Shown here: positions 17,701 through 26,227 of the stretch, piece by piece
Position numbering within the stretch: the first letter of the stretch is position 1
Layout: the number at the start of each line of letters is the position of its first letter
NCBI GenBank assembly: GCA_025998955.1
Contig: AP024676.1
Span: 3,906,001-3,970,000, forward strand
Origin: Candidatus Roseilinea sp.
GTDB lineage: Bacteria; Chloroflexota; Anaerolineae; J036; Brachytrichaceae
Direction of reading: 5' to 3'
Length of the DNA: 64,000 nucleotides
Notes under the pieces: generated by a model
Told to the model about the DNA's origin: nothing
Databases searched by the model: none
Seen by the model: the letters and a program-made list of their open reading frames with translations, nothing else
Made by a program: the position numbers and the translations under genes

Positions 17701-19272
17701 ATGGAATTCACCGAAGTCGAACGCGAACGCCTGGCTAAACTGGAACAGCTCCGGGCGTCGGGCATCGAGCCTTATCCGCTTCGCTCCCAGTTTGTGCGCC
17801 AGCGCGTGATGGCCGCCGAGGCTGTCCGGCGCGCACTGGCATCGGCGCAACACCATGCCGGCGCGTCGGCCAACGACGCCCAGGAGCCTGAAGTCGCGGT
17901 GATGGGGCGCATCGTCGCCCGGCGCGTGATGGGCAAAGCCGCCTTCCTCGGCGTCGAAGATGCGAGCGGCAAGATCCAGTTCTACGCCCGCGTCGGCGAT
18001 GATTCGCTCGACGCCGACGCGTTCGCCCGCTTCAAGGAACTCGACCTGGGCGACTTCATCGAGGCCAAGGGCGCGTTATTCATCACCAAGACCGGCGAAC
18101 CCACCCTGCGCGTGACCGACTGGCGCTTGCTGGCCAAGTCCATCAGCCCGCTGCCGATCGCCAAAGAAGAGAAGCAACCCGACGGCTCGGTCGTGCGCTA
18201 CAGCGCATTCAGCGATCCTGAGCTGCGCTACCGCCAGCGCTATGTGGATCTGGCGGTGAACCCCGAGGTGCGCGAGATCTTCGTGACGCGTGCCAAGGTG
18301 ATCAAAGCGATTCGCGAGTTCTTGGACAGCAAGGGGTTCCTCGAGGTGGAGACGCCAGTGTTGCAGCCGATCTACGGCGGCGCCGCAGCCCGGCCGTTCA
18401 TCACCCATCATAACCAGCTCGACCAAGACCTCTATCTGCGCATTTCGTTCGAGCTGTATCTCAAGCGGCTGATCGTCGGCAATCTAGAGCGCGTGTACGA
18501 GATCGGGCGCGACTTCCGTAACGAGGGCGTGAGCTTCAAGCACAACCCCGAGTTCACCCAACTGGAGTTCTACGCGGCCTACATGGACATGTACGATGTG
18601 ATGGATCTGGCGGAGGAGATGCTCCAGTACGTCGCGCGCCAGGTGCTGCCGCCGGAAGCAGAGGGCAAGAGCCAGTTCCGCGGGCACATCATCAACTGGC
18701 TGCAGCCGTTCAAACGCATCAAGCTGCGCGAGGCGATCCTCGAGAAGACCGGCGTGGATTACACGCGGTTCCCCGACCGGCAATCGCTCGCCGACGAAGT
18801 GCTGCGGCGCAGGCTGTTGACGCCGGACGTGATCCGCGGCAAGCCGTGGGGCAAGATCGTAGATAGCCTGATCGGTGACTACGTCGAAAAGGCACTGATT
18901 GAGCCGACCTTCCTCTACGAGTATCCGCGCGACATCTCGCCGTTCGCCAAGAGCATCCCCGGCGACCCCAACACCGTCGAACGCTTCGAGGGATTCGTCG
19001 GCGGCATGGAACTGTGCAACGCCTTCAGCGAGCTGAACGACCCGCTCGAACAACGCCAGCGCTTCCTCGAAGAGGCCGTCAACGCCGAGGAGGGCGAAGC
19101 CAACCCAGTGGACGAAGACTACGTGCGCGCCTTGATGTATGGCATGCCGGTCACCGGCGGCTTCGGCATGGGGATTGACCGGCTGGTGATGATGTTCACC
19201 AATCGCGATTCGATTCGCGAAGTGCTGCTGTTCCCGGCCCTGCGGCAAGAAGAACGCGCGGCAGCCCACTGA
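17701..19272 (+). CDS. lysS: Lysyl-tRNA synthetase, class II
   Basis: The enzyme charges tRNA-Lys with lysine. The N-terminal OB-fold anticodon-binding domain (about residues 40-150, GRIVARRVMGKAAFLGVED) is followed by the class II catalytic core. Motif 2 is FRNEGVSFKHNPEFTQLE, motif 3 is GFGMGIDRLVMMF, and FLEVETPVLQPIYGGA marks the start of the core. The protein is 523 residues, typical. The ATG at 17701 starts MEFTEVERERLAKLEQLR, as expected for LysS. An in-frame start at 17638 would add residues encoded only by the repeat array. There is no clear Shine-Dalgarno site. It is convergent with the SDR gene. Confidence 0.95.
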   Translation: MEFTEVERERLAKLEQLRASGIEPYPLRSQFVRQRVMAAEAVRRALASAQHHAGASANDAQEPEVAVMGRIVARRVMGKAAFLGVEDASGKIQFYARVGDDSLDADAFARFKELDLGDFIEAKGALFITKTGEPTLRVTDWRLLAKSISPLPIAKEEKQPDGSVVRYSAFSDPELRYRQRYVDLAVNPEVREIFVTRAKVIKAIREFLDSKGFLEVETPVLQPIYGGAAARPFITHHNQLDQDLYLRISFELYLKRLIVGNLERVYEIGRDFRNEGVSFKHNPEFTQLEFYAAYMDMYDVMDLAEEMLQYVARQVLPPEAEGKSQFRGHIINWLQPFKRIKLREAILEKTGVDYTRFPDRQSLADEVLRRRLLTPDVIRGKPWGKIVDSLIGDYVEKALIEPTFLYEYPRDISPFAKSIPGDPNTVERFEGFVGGMELCNAFSELNDPLEQRQRFLEEAVNAEEGEANPVDEDYVRALMYGMPVTGGFGMGIDRLVMMFTNRDSIREVLLFPALRQEERAAAH

Positions 19273-19293
19273 ACCGAGCGCCGCAGCGCAAGG

Positions 19294-20217
19294 TCAGCCG
19301 GGCATCATGCGCCGCCAGGCCGCGTTTACGATCGCACGCGGGGTGAAGTTGCCGATCAGCGCAATGGCCCGATTGTGCACGCCGGGGATACACACCACCT
19401 CGCGCCCCAGCGCATTGAGCGACGCCTCGACCACCTCTTCCGCCGTCTGCCATACGAACGCCGGCAACTGCTCGCGCCGGAAGCCGCTGGCGCGATACGG
19501 CTCCCGGTCGTGAAACTCGGAATAGGTGAAGCCGGGGCACAACGCCTGGACGCACACGCCTGAGCCCTCCAGCTCCGCCTGAAGCGATTCCGAAAAGTTG
19601 ATCAGGTAGCGTTTGGTCGCGCTGTAGGTCGCGTTGCCCGACAAGGGATACCAGCCGGCGGTCGAGGCGACGTTGATGATGCCGCCGCGCTGGCGCCGCA
19701 ACATGCCCGGCAATGCCGCCTTCGTCAGATGCATGGTCGCCGTCACATGCACACGAAGCATGTCGAGCTGGCTTTGAAATGGCAGATCGGCATACTTACC
19801 CACCGTGCCGAAGCCGGCATTGTTGATCAACAAGTCCAGCCGGCCGGCTTCGCCCAAATCCGCCGCAACGCCGGCGACGCGCTCGATGTCGTCCGGGTTG
19901 GCCAGGTCGGCCGGCAACGCGTGCGCCTCGATGGCATGCTGTTGCTGCAGTGTGCCGGCCTGCGCGTCAAGCCGGTCTTTGCGCCGCGCGACCAACACCA
20001 GGTCGTAGCCGGCGCGCGCCAGCCGACGGGCGAACGCCGCGCCGATGCCGGCCGACGCGCCGGTGACCAACGCGACTGGCGGCCGGCCGTCGCGCCCCTT
20101 TTCGGCAGATGCCAGAAAGCGCGACGGGCTGCGCTGGACGAACTCCGGTTGTAGCAACTTCCAGACGACCGCACTACTGACGGCGGCGCCGATGAATGTG
20201 AAAAGCCGTGTAGCCAT
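19294..20217 (-). CDS. Short-chain dehydrogenase/reductase with N-terminal membrane segment
   Basis: This is a classical SDR of 307 residues. TGASAGIG (nucleotide binding) is near residue 52, NNAG near 130, and the catalytic YSATK near 200. There is a hydrophobic N-terminus (RLFTFIGAAVSSAVVWKLL) that could anchor it to the membrane. The substrate is unknown; the family is oxidoreductive on alcohols or ketones with NAD(P). The ATG at 20217 has AAGGA upstream and lies two bases after the stop of the ROK gene, so the two are likely cotranscribed. An in-frame TTG at 20223 is less likely. Confidence 0.9.
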   Translation of the reverse strand: MATRLFTFIGAAVSSAVVWKLLQPEFVQRSPSRFLASAEKGRDGRPPVALVTGASAGIGAAFARRLARAGYDLVLVARRKDRLDAQAGTLQQQHAIEAHALPADLANPDDIERVAGVAADLGEAGRLDLLINNAGFGTVGKYADLPFQSQLDMLRVHVTATMHLTKAALPGMLRRQRGGIINVASTAGWYPLSGNATYSATKRYLINFSESLQAELEGSGVCVQALCPGFTYSEFHDREPYRASGFRREQLPAFVWQTAEEVVEASLNALGREVVCIPGVHNRAIALIGNFTPRAIVNAAWRRMMPG

Positions 20218-20219
20218 GT

Positions 20220-21180
20220 TCAAGTCCTTGAAACTTGCTGCCAGGCCAGCGCCGCAGCGCCCAGCAGCCCACTCTCGTCGCCCAGCTGAGCGGGAACGAG
20301 TGGCACGCCCCGATATGGCGGCATGGCGTGGCGCCGGATCGTCTCGCGCATCATGTCGAGCAGGCGCTCGCTGGCCAGCCCGACGCTGCCGCCGACTACG
20401 ATCAACGCAGGATCGAACAGGTGCAGCAGATTGACCAAGCCCAGGCCGATGATCCGCGCTGCCCAGGCCAGGACTTCCCGCGCCAGCGGATCGCCCTGCT
20501 CTGCCGCCTGGACGACCTCGCGCGCGGTGATCGCGGCGACGTCACCACCGACCAGCTCGCGCATGAGCGAAGGGGCGCCGCCGGCCAACCGCGCCTGCGC
20601 CGCATGCGCGATGCCCGGGCCGGCCGCATATCCCTCTAAGCTGCCGGGCACGCCGGCATGATCGAGCGGGCCGTCGAAGTTCACCACCATGTGGCCGATC
20701 TCGGTCGCCATCCCACGATGGCCGAGGATGAGCCGGTCGTCGAGGATCACACCCGCGCCGATACCGGTGCTGATGGTCACGTAGGCCATGTCGCGTACGC
20801 CGCGCCCAGCGCCATACCTCTGCTCGCCGAGTGCCGCCAGGTTGGCGTCGTTGCCCACGTAAACCGGCAGCCCAAGCCGCTGGCCCAGCAAATCGCGCAG
20901 CGGCATGTCCTGCCAGTATTAGGTTCGCTGCGAACAGGACGACGCCGGCGTAAGGGTCGAGCGGGCCGGGCGACGCGACGCCGACGGCGATCACCTCCTC
21001 GCCGGACTCGGGCAGCACGGCCTGGATGCTCTCGATGATGCGGGCGATGACGGCCTCGACGCCCTGCTCGGGGCAGGTGGGCCGCCGGACGCGCTTGCAA
21101 AGCATGCCATCGTCCGTGCACAAAGCAGCGCGGATGTTCGTTCCCCCCAAGTCCACGGCCACGACGCGGTGCTTCGACAT
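20220..21180 (-). pseudogene. ROK family sugar kinase, frameshifted
   Basis: The first part, from the ATG at 21180 (SD AGGAT), reads VVAVDLGGTNIRAAL and ASPGPLDPYAGVVLFAANL, the ATP-binding part of ROK kinases such as glucokinase. Near 20920 the frame is lost. A different frame continues as WQDMPLRDLLGQRL, VYVGNDANLAALGE, STGIGAGVI and TEIGHMVV to the stop at 20220. One extra base, or two missing ones, between AANL and WQDMP explains this. It could be a real mutation or an assembly error. The usual CxCGxxGCxE zinc motif is also absent (the segment reads DHAGVPGSLEGYAAG), so the family assignment is sound but the protein is divergent. Confidence 0.8.
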
Positions 21181-21361
21181 CACGCGTATCCTAACATGGC
21201 TCCGATCGTTCATGGGGTGCATTCGCGCATACGAGCAGATTTGCATGGTCGGGCGCGGACTCCTTCCGCGCCTAGCAATGCCGCGAATGGGGCGGCGTGC
21301 GCCCTAGCTCGTACGTCTGCCCCCGTTGGCGAACGGACCCTCGTTCATGTCGAGGCGCTTC

Positions 21362-21413
21362 TATAATCGGATTCGCTGATCACAGGTCAGCCGCTTGATG
21401 CGATCTGACCTGT
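21362..21413 (+). promoter_or_regulatory. TATAAT box and inverted repeat in the aminotransferase leader
   Basis: A TATAAT lies at 21362-21367, although no convincing -35 precedes it. Downstream, ACAGGTCAG (21382-21390) and CTGACCTGT (21405-21413) form a perfect 9-base inverted repeat with a 14-base spacer, 19 bases before the ATG. It may be an operator or a leader hairpin. There is no T-run, so it is not a terminator. Confidence 0.45.
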
Positions 21414-21432
21414 CAAACTTGTGGGTTTCATC

Positions 21433-22593
21433 ATGCGCAACTTCATCTCTCAGCGCGTCGCATCCGTCCCCCCTTCCGGCATCCGGCGTTTCTTCGACAT
21501 CGCGGCCACCATGCCGGATGTGATCTCGCTGGGCATCGGTGAGCCGGACTTCGTCACGCCGGCGCCGATCCTCAACGAGGGCATTGCCTCGCTCAAGCGC
21601 GGCGAGACGGCCTACACCAGCAACTCCGGCACGATCGAATTGCGCCGTGCGCTCAGTGCGCACCTTGCTCGACTCTACGGCGTGGAATACGACCCGGAGA
21701 CCGAGTTGCTGATCACTGTCGGCGTGAGCGAGGCGATGTATCTGGCGTTGACGGCGATTGTTGACCCCGGCGACGAGGTGATCGTGCCGCAGCCGTGCTT
21801 CGTGTCCTATGCGCCGGAGGTGGTCTTCGCCGGCGGCTCAGCCATCGCCATCCCGACCCGCGTCGAGCATGAATTTCAGGTGACGGGCGAGGAGATCGCC
21901 GCGCACATCACGCCGAAGACCAAGGCGATCCTGATCGGCTATCCCAACAACCCCACCGGCGCAGTGATGAGCCGCGCGCGGCTGATGGAGATCGCCCAAC
22001 AGGCGGAGCAGCACGACCTGGTCGTGATCAGCGACGAGATCTACGACCGGCTGGTGTACGGCGTCGCGCACGTGTGTTTCGCGGCGCTGCCGGGCATGAA
22101 GGCGCGCACGATCCTGCTGGGCGGCTTCAGCAAGGACTACGCGATGACCGGCTGGCGCATCGGCTATGCGGCGGCGCCGGCGGAGCTGCTGGCGGCGATG
22201 CGCAAGGTGCACCAATACACCATCATGTCTGCGCCGACCACCGGCCAGCACGCCGCGCTGGTCGCGCTCAAGGAGGGCGAGGCGCACGTGCAGCGCATGG
22301 TGGCCGAATACGACCGGCGGCGCAAGCTGATCGTGAGCGGCTGTAACGCGCTCGGGCTGGATTGCTTCGAGCCGCGCGGCGCGTTCTATGCCTTTCCGTC
22401 CATCGCCAAGACCGGCATGAGCGACGAGGAATTTGCCGAGAAGCTGCTGATGGAAGAGCAGGTCGCCGTGGTGCCGGGCAGCGCGTTCGGCGCGGGCGGC
22501 GCGGGCTACGTGCGCATGGCCTACGCCCAGTCCTACGAGAAGATCGAGCAGGCGCTCGAACGCATCCGCCGGTTCATGCAGCGGCATGGGTGA
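21433..22593 (+). CDS. Class I/II aminotransferase (PLP-dependent)
   Basis: The 386-residue fold-type I aminotransferase carries GYPNNPTGAVMS, the SDEIYDRLVYG cofactor motif, and the PLP-lysine motif GGFSKDYAMTGWRIGYAAAP. The C-terminal Arg that binds the substrate carboxylate is probably in GYVRMAYAQSYE. It resembles the PatA/aspartate aminotransferase-like branch, and the amino acid substrate is not decided. The ATG at 21433 is used; an in-frame GTG at 21421 is possible and neither has a strong ribosome site. The inverted repeat in its leader suggests regulation. It stands alone between the ROK gene (divergent) and an IS element. Confidence 0.9.
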   Translation: MRNFISQRVASVPPSGIRRFFDIAATMPDVISLGIGEPDFVTPAPILNEGIASLKRGETAYTSNSGTIELRRALSAHLARLYGVEYDPETELLITVGVSEAMYLALTAIVDPGDEVIVPQPCFVSYAPEVVFAGGSAIAIPTRVEHEFQVTGEEIAAHITPKTKAILIGYPNNPTGAVMSRARLMEIAQQAEQHDLVVISDEIYDRLVYGVAHVCFAALPGMKARTILLGGFSKDYAMTGWRIGYAAAPAELLAAMRKVHQYTIMSAPTTGQHAALVALKEGEAHVQRMVAEYDRRRKLIVSGCNALGLDCFEPRGAFYAFPSIAKTGMSDEEFAEKLLMEEQVAVVPGSAFGAGGAGYVRMAYAQSYEKIEQALERIRRFMQRHG

Positions 22594-22690
22594 GGGGGTG
22601 GCGGGGTTGCGTTGGTGGTATTGTGGAACGGATACTTTACAGAGTACAGCAGCTGCTTGAGAAGGCGTTCGCGGGATAAGCCGCTTAACT

Positions 22691-23761
22691 TATTGACAGT
22701 TACCTTTTGAAGTTTACAGATAGACCAGCCAAGCTGAAACAAGCGTTGATGAGGTCAGGACGTTTTCGCAAGCGCCGGAATTCAGCGTTTGCCCGCTGCT
22801 GAAAGGCATCCACGGTCAACAAGCCATGATTACGCATGCGCTGCTTGACTTGGCCATGACAATATTCTTCTGGATTCAACTCGGGTGCATAGGGGGGGCA
22901 GCCATTCCAGCAAGACTTCAGGATGATCCGTGACGTAGCGTGCAACACACTTCGACCGATGGGGCTTGGAACGATCCAACCCCACGATGACCCAAGGCGT
23001 CTTGACCTGCGACCGAATGTGTTTCAGCCCTGCAACCACATCCTCACCACGAATGGCGTGACGAAAGTAGCGTTTGTAAATGCGTCCGGACAACGTGAGT
23101 CCAGCAATGGTTGACAGTTCACGCCGATATCGGCCCACACGTTTGAGGATCGGTGTATGGCCACGTGGCGCCCAGGTGGTGGCAACACCATCCCCAAATG
23201 AGAAGCCAAATTCATCCAGGAACACGATTTCCGCGCCGAGCCGCGAGGCTTTGTTTGATCCTCGGCCAGTCGTGCTCGAACCAGGCCCGGATCAACGTCT
23301 CATCCCGTTCCAGCGCGCGTCTCAGGTTGCTGAGCACTCCAGCCCATCCGCCGCATCAAGCGGCCAACATACTTGACGTGATACTCCACGCCGAACTCGC
23401 ATTTGATCAGCGTCTGAATGCGACCCAAAGTCCACCGTTCTGTCGGAAAGCCAGCGTTGATCGCACCTCGGCGCAACAGTCGCTTCAACTGGCCGGTTTG
23501 CTCTGCCGTCAGCTTCGGCTTTCGCCCGGTGCGGCGGACAGCTTTCAGCCCGCGCACCCCAGCCCGATCAAGTTGGCGCTTCCATTTCGTTACAGCCGTG
23601 CGACTCACGCCCAGTTGCCTAGCAATGCTGGCTTGACTGTGTTTGCCCGCGCGCAACAGCCTCGCCGCTGCTCGTCGTCTGTCCTCCTTCTGCGCATCGG
23701 TCAGTTGCCTCGGTTGCCATGCCATGCGCAAAGTGTAAACTTCGTTTTGTAACTGTCAATA
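22691..23761. mobile_element. IS630-family insertion sequence, decayed
   Basis: The ends are inverted repeats. The left end reads TTGACAGTTAC from 22693, the right end reads the same inward from 23759, and AAGTTTACA further in is also shared; about 23 of 29 positions agree. Each end is bordered by TA (22691-22692 and 23760-23761), the target duplication expected for IS630/Tc1-mariner elements. The total is about 1.07 kb, with one transposase gene on the minus strand that is frameshifted. The element lies between the aminotransferase gene and the LacI region and has not interrupted a recognisable gene. Confidence 0.85.
22700..23731 (-). pseudogene. IS630 transposase, multiple frameshifts
   Basis: The N-terminal part (23731 to 23300) has an HTH: HSQASIARQLGVSRTAVTKW. 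A second frame continues ERDETLIRAWFEHDW and then a third frame carries FLDEFGFSFGDG (first catalytic Asp) and VIVGLDRSKPHRSK (second Asp). A fourth frame has YAPELNPEEYCHGQVK with the catalytic Glu. The last shift falls in a run of seven G at about 22892-22898. All three DDE residues survive, but at least three frame changes are needed to read the protein, so it is probably inactive unless sequence errors are involved. Confidence 0.85.
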
Positions 23762-23930
23762 AATCGAAAGTCATCAGTCGTTGGCTTTCAGTCATCAATC
23801 ATCGCTGCAACCACTGCTGCATCTACGATGCATGGGCGGAGCATGTGCAGGGTTGAATCAGTTTCACTCGCGCATGGGCCGAATCTCTTGAGACGGGTCT
23901 CACCTCCTTACAGATAACCAGATTTGAGCG
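23762..23930. repeat. Intergenic region with 7-bp tandem array (23770-23804)
   Basis: Directly beside the right end of the IS element are five heptads in register (GTCATCA, GTCGTTG, GCTTTCA, GTCATCA, ATCATCG). The rest of the interval, up to the lacI-type stop, holds nothing I can identify. Confidence 0.65.
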
Positions 23931-24983
23931 TCAGTGCGCTGCGCGTGACACGCGGGGCGGGGCCGCCGACTCACGTTCGATGAGTTGCGTCGCGACGGTG
24001 ATGGTGAGCTGTGGTTGATCAGGTCTATGAGCGCGCTCGATCAGCCGCTGCACGCCAAACTTGCCCAGCCACGTTTTGTGCACCAAGATCGTCGTCAGAG
24101 GTGGGTTAACCTCGCGCGCGAGATCAATGTCATCGAAGCCCACGATAGACAGGTCGCGCGGCACACGCAGCCCCATATCCTGGGCGGCGTGCAGCACGCC
24201 GATCGCTGTGTCGTCGTTCGTGACGAAGACGGCCGTCACCTGCGGCGCGCGCTTGAGCAGGCGTTGCGCGGCCAGATAGCCATCGTTGCGATGCATCGGC
24301 CCCTCTTCGATATAGGTCTCGCCGATGCCACGTGCACGCAGCGCGCGCAGGTAGCCTTCCCGCCGTTCGAAGATATCGGGCGGCGACGCCGGATTCCACC
24401 CGATCAGGCCGATGCGCCGGTGACCCAAGTCGAGGAGATGCGTGACGGCCTGCATCGCGCCGCCGATGTTGTCAATCAGCACGCTGTCGAACGAAAAGCT
24501 CGGCGCACAGCTGTCAATCAGCACGATCGGTTTGTTCAGCTTGCGCTTCAACCCGCCTACCAGTTCCTCAATGTACGTGCCGATCAGGAGCAGTCCATCT
24601 ACGTGCTGATCGCTGACCATGCGCGGCCAACTGAGCGGATGATTGCTTCTGTCCACCTCGATGTTGGCGTACATCAGGCTGATGTTGTGAGCGCGACATT
24701 CGCTTTCGATGCCCAGTTGCACGTGCGAGAAGAACACGTTGGGTTCCACCGGTAAATCGAAGTCGTGTTTCGTGAGCATGCCGATCACGGACAGCTCGGT
24801 CGAACGACCGTTGGCCTCGTCCAGTTTGGTGGCTTTGATCGGATAGCCCAGCGCGGCAGCCGCGTCAAGCACACGCTCCCGTGTTTCTGGAAGGACATGC
24901 GGCCGGCCGTTGAGCGCCTGGGAAGCCGTGCCGAGGGAGACGCCGGCGAGTTTGGCAACGTCGCGTAAGGTAGCAGTAGGCAT
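23931..24983 (-). CDS. LacI-family transcriptional regulator
   Basis: The 350-residue repressor has the LacI HTH at its N-terminus (TLRDVAKLAGVSLGTASQAL, with the hinge helix VLDAAAALGYP) and a periplasmic-binding-protein-like sensor domain (GLLLIGTYIEEL, FVTNDDTAIGVLHAAQDMGL, LSIVGFDDIDLA). The ATG at 24983 puts the HTH at the very start, as in the family. In-frame starts at 25022 and 25043 would add a 13-20 residue leader. A near-consensus promoter and a CG-centred operator-like palindrome lie upstream, so autoregulation is likely. No sugar transport or catabolic genes are adjacent, and the effector is unknown. Confidence 0.9.
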   Translation of the reverse strand: MPTATLRDVAKLAGVSLGTASQALNGRPHVLPETRERVLDAAAALGYPIKATKLDEANGRSTELSVIGMLTKHDFDLPVEPNVFFSHVQLGIESECRAHNISLMYANIEVDRSNHPLSWPRMVSDQHVDGLLLIGTYIEELVGGLKRKLNKPIVLIDSCAPSFSFDSVLIDNIGGAMQAVTHLLDLGHRRIGLIGWNPASPPDIFERREGYLRALRARGIGETYIEEGPMHRNDGYLAAQRLLKRAPQVTAVFVTNDDTAIGVLHAAQDMGLRVPRDLSIVGFDDIDLAREVNPPLTTILVHKTWLGKFGVQRLIERAHRPDQPQLTITVATQLIERESAAPPRVSRAAH

Positions 24984-25054
24984 GGCTTCCCGTTCTTGTT
25001 CAGCGCGCTCGTCTAATTTCATTGAAACCAGGAGGGAGTTCAATGAACAGCGTC

Positions 25055-25082
25055 AGTATAGGGCGAAAGAGGTCGCTGTCAA
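25055..25082 (-). promoter_or_regulatory. Consensus promoter of the LacI-family gene
   Basis: The minus strand reads TTGACA, 16 bases, TATACT. Transcription would begin near 25047, about 64 bases before the ATG at 24983. Confidence 0.75.
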
Positions 25083-25094
25083 GCGGCAGTTTAG

Positions 25095-25110
25095 CTGAAA
25101 TCGGTTTCAG
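25095..25110. promoter_or_regulatory. LacI-type operator-like palindrome
   Basis: CTGAAATCGGTTTCAG is a palindrome with one mismatch pair and a central CG, the pattern bound by LacI-family proteins. It starts 13 bases upstream of the -35 box of the regulator gene. Confidence 0.6.
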
Positions 25111-25145
25111 AGAGGGTGCGTTTTTGGCACTTTCCATCGGTGCGG

Positions 25146-25167
25146 TGAACAATGTTCAAATTGTTCA
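25146..25167. promoter_or_regulatory. Perfect inverted repeat TGAACAAT / ATTGTTCA
   Basis: Two perfect 8-base arms (TGAACAAT at 25146 and ATTGTTCA at 25160) are separated by GTTCAA, which repeats the half-site. It lies between the lacI promoter and the end of the DUF72 gene and could bind a second regulator. Confidence 0.45.
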
Positions 25168-25204
25168 ATGCCGCAAAAAAGTCACAGGCCCCTGCCCAGC
25201 ATGC

Positions 25205-25222
25205 CCGGCTCTGACGAGCCGG
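25205..25222. repeat. Short palindrome CCGGCTC-TGAC-GAGCCGG
   Basis: A 7-base perfect stem with a TGAC loop, 34 bases beyond the stop of the DUF72 gene. It is similar in design to the palindromes at 31148 and 34961. There is no T-run, so terminator function is uncertain. Confidence 0.5.
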
Positions 25223-25255
25223 TCTGAGGTTTACAACTGAACAGATTCTTAGCTG

Positions 25256-26149
25256 TTAGAACAAGCGATTCTGCTTGGGTTCCGCTGGGATCGAGTCCCA
25301 AGCGGGCAGCGGCGGCATCGGTCGGCGCTCCACGAGGAGGCCATGGAACAGCCGCGCCACGTTCGGCGCATACGTGTCGTCGGGGTGATGAAAGAAGAAG
25401 AACACGTCGTCGCCCGCCTTCAACCACTCCGCTACCGAGGCCGCCCATCGCTCCAACCAGGCGCGATTGGCTTGCACGTCGGGATGGCTGACGTAGCGCA
25501 CGAAGCTGAACGACGCCGTGCGTGTAGTGCGCGCTTCGAACTTCGGCTTACGCTCCTGCGCCGCTTTCACCTCAGCGTTGAAGTCTTCGGGCAGGCTGAA
25601 CAACGCCGTCGTGTCAAAGATGCAGCGCGCGACGTTGTGCTCCCGCAGGAGCGCGTCGAACTCGGCCTCGTTCGCGCCGAAGAAATCGGCGTGGCGCGGC
25701 TCGACGGCGCACGCCAGGTCGCGCGGCCAGGCGTCAAGATACGCGGCGAGCGCCGGCATCTGCTTGCCGCTGAAGCTGGGCGGCAGTTGCAGAAAGGCCG
25801 GACCGCGCTTGTCGCCCAACAGCCGCAACCGGTCAATGAACTCCGCCGTCTCCGCCTCACAACTTTTCAATCGCCTGCGATGGCTGATGATCTGTGGGAA
25901 CTTGAGGCAGAACTTGAAACCGTCGGGCGTGGCATTGCGCCAACGTTCGACCGTCTCGGCGTTGGGCAGAGCATAGAACGTGGTGTTGCCCTCGACCGTA
26001 TTCATGCGACGACTGTAGGCCGCGAGAAAATCTTTTTGCTTCGTTCCAGTTGGGAAGAACGAGCCGACCCAACTCTTCAAGCCCCACATCGGGCAGCCGA
26101 GATAAAGCGACATGATCGAATTGTAGGGCGCGCCGGATTCATGGCTCAT
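25256..26149 (-). CDS. DUF72 family protein
   Basis: The 297-residue protein matches DUF72 (YecE-like, TIM-barrel fold). It starts LYLGCPMWGLKSWVGSFFP, then has the NTVEGNTTFYALP and GFKFCLKFPQIISH strands, FLQLPPSF, AVEPRH and a C-terminal FFFFHHPDDTYAPNVARLF. The biochemical function of the family is not established. The start is uncertain: ATG at 26149 or 26113, neither with a strong ribosome site. The latter gives the usual short N-terminus. It is divergent from the pRiA4b ORF-3-like gene across a heptamer array. Confidence 0.85.
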   Translation of the reverse strand: MSHESGAPYNSIMSLYLGCPMWGLKSWVGSFFPTGTKQKDFLAAYSRRMNTVEGNTTFYALPNAETVERWRNATPDGFKFCLKFPQIISHRRRLKSCEAETAEFIDRLRLLGDKRGPAFLQLPPSFSGKQMPALAAYLDAWPRDLACAVEPRHADFFGANEAEFDALLREHNVARCIFDTTALFSLPEDFNAEVKAAQERKPKFEARTTRTASFSFVRYVSHPDVQANRAWLERWAASVAEWLKAGDDVFFFFHHPDDTYAPNVARLFHGLLVERRPMPPLPAWDSIPAEPKQNRLF

Positions 26150-26159
26150 CGTTCATCTT

Positions 26160-26208
26160 GCGTCTGGACTCTGGACTCTGGCTTCCCGCTCTTGGCTCTT
26201 GGCTCGTG
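26160..26208. repeat. 7-bp tandem array between divergent genes
   Basis: Seven heptads in perfect register (GCGTCTG, GACTCTG twice, GCTTCCC, GCTCTTG twice, GCTCGTG) fill the space between the two divergent start codons. Confidence 0.8.
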
Positions 26209-26227
26209 CACGATTACAATCCCCGCG

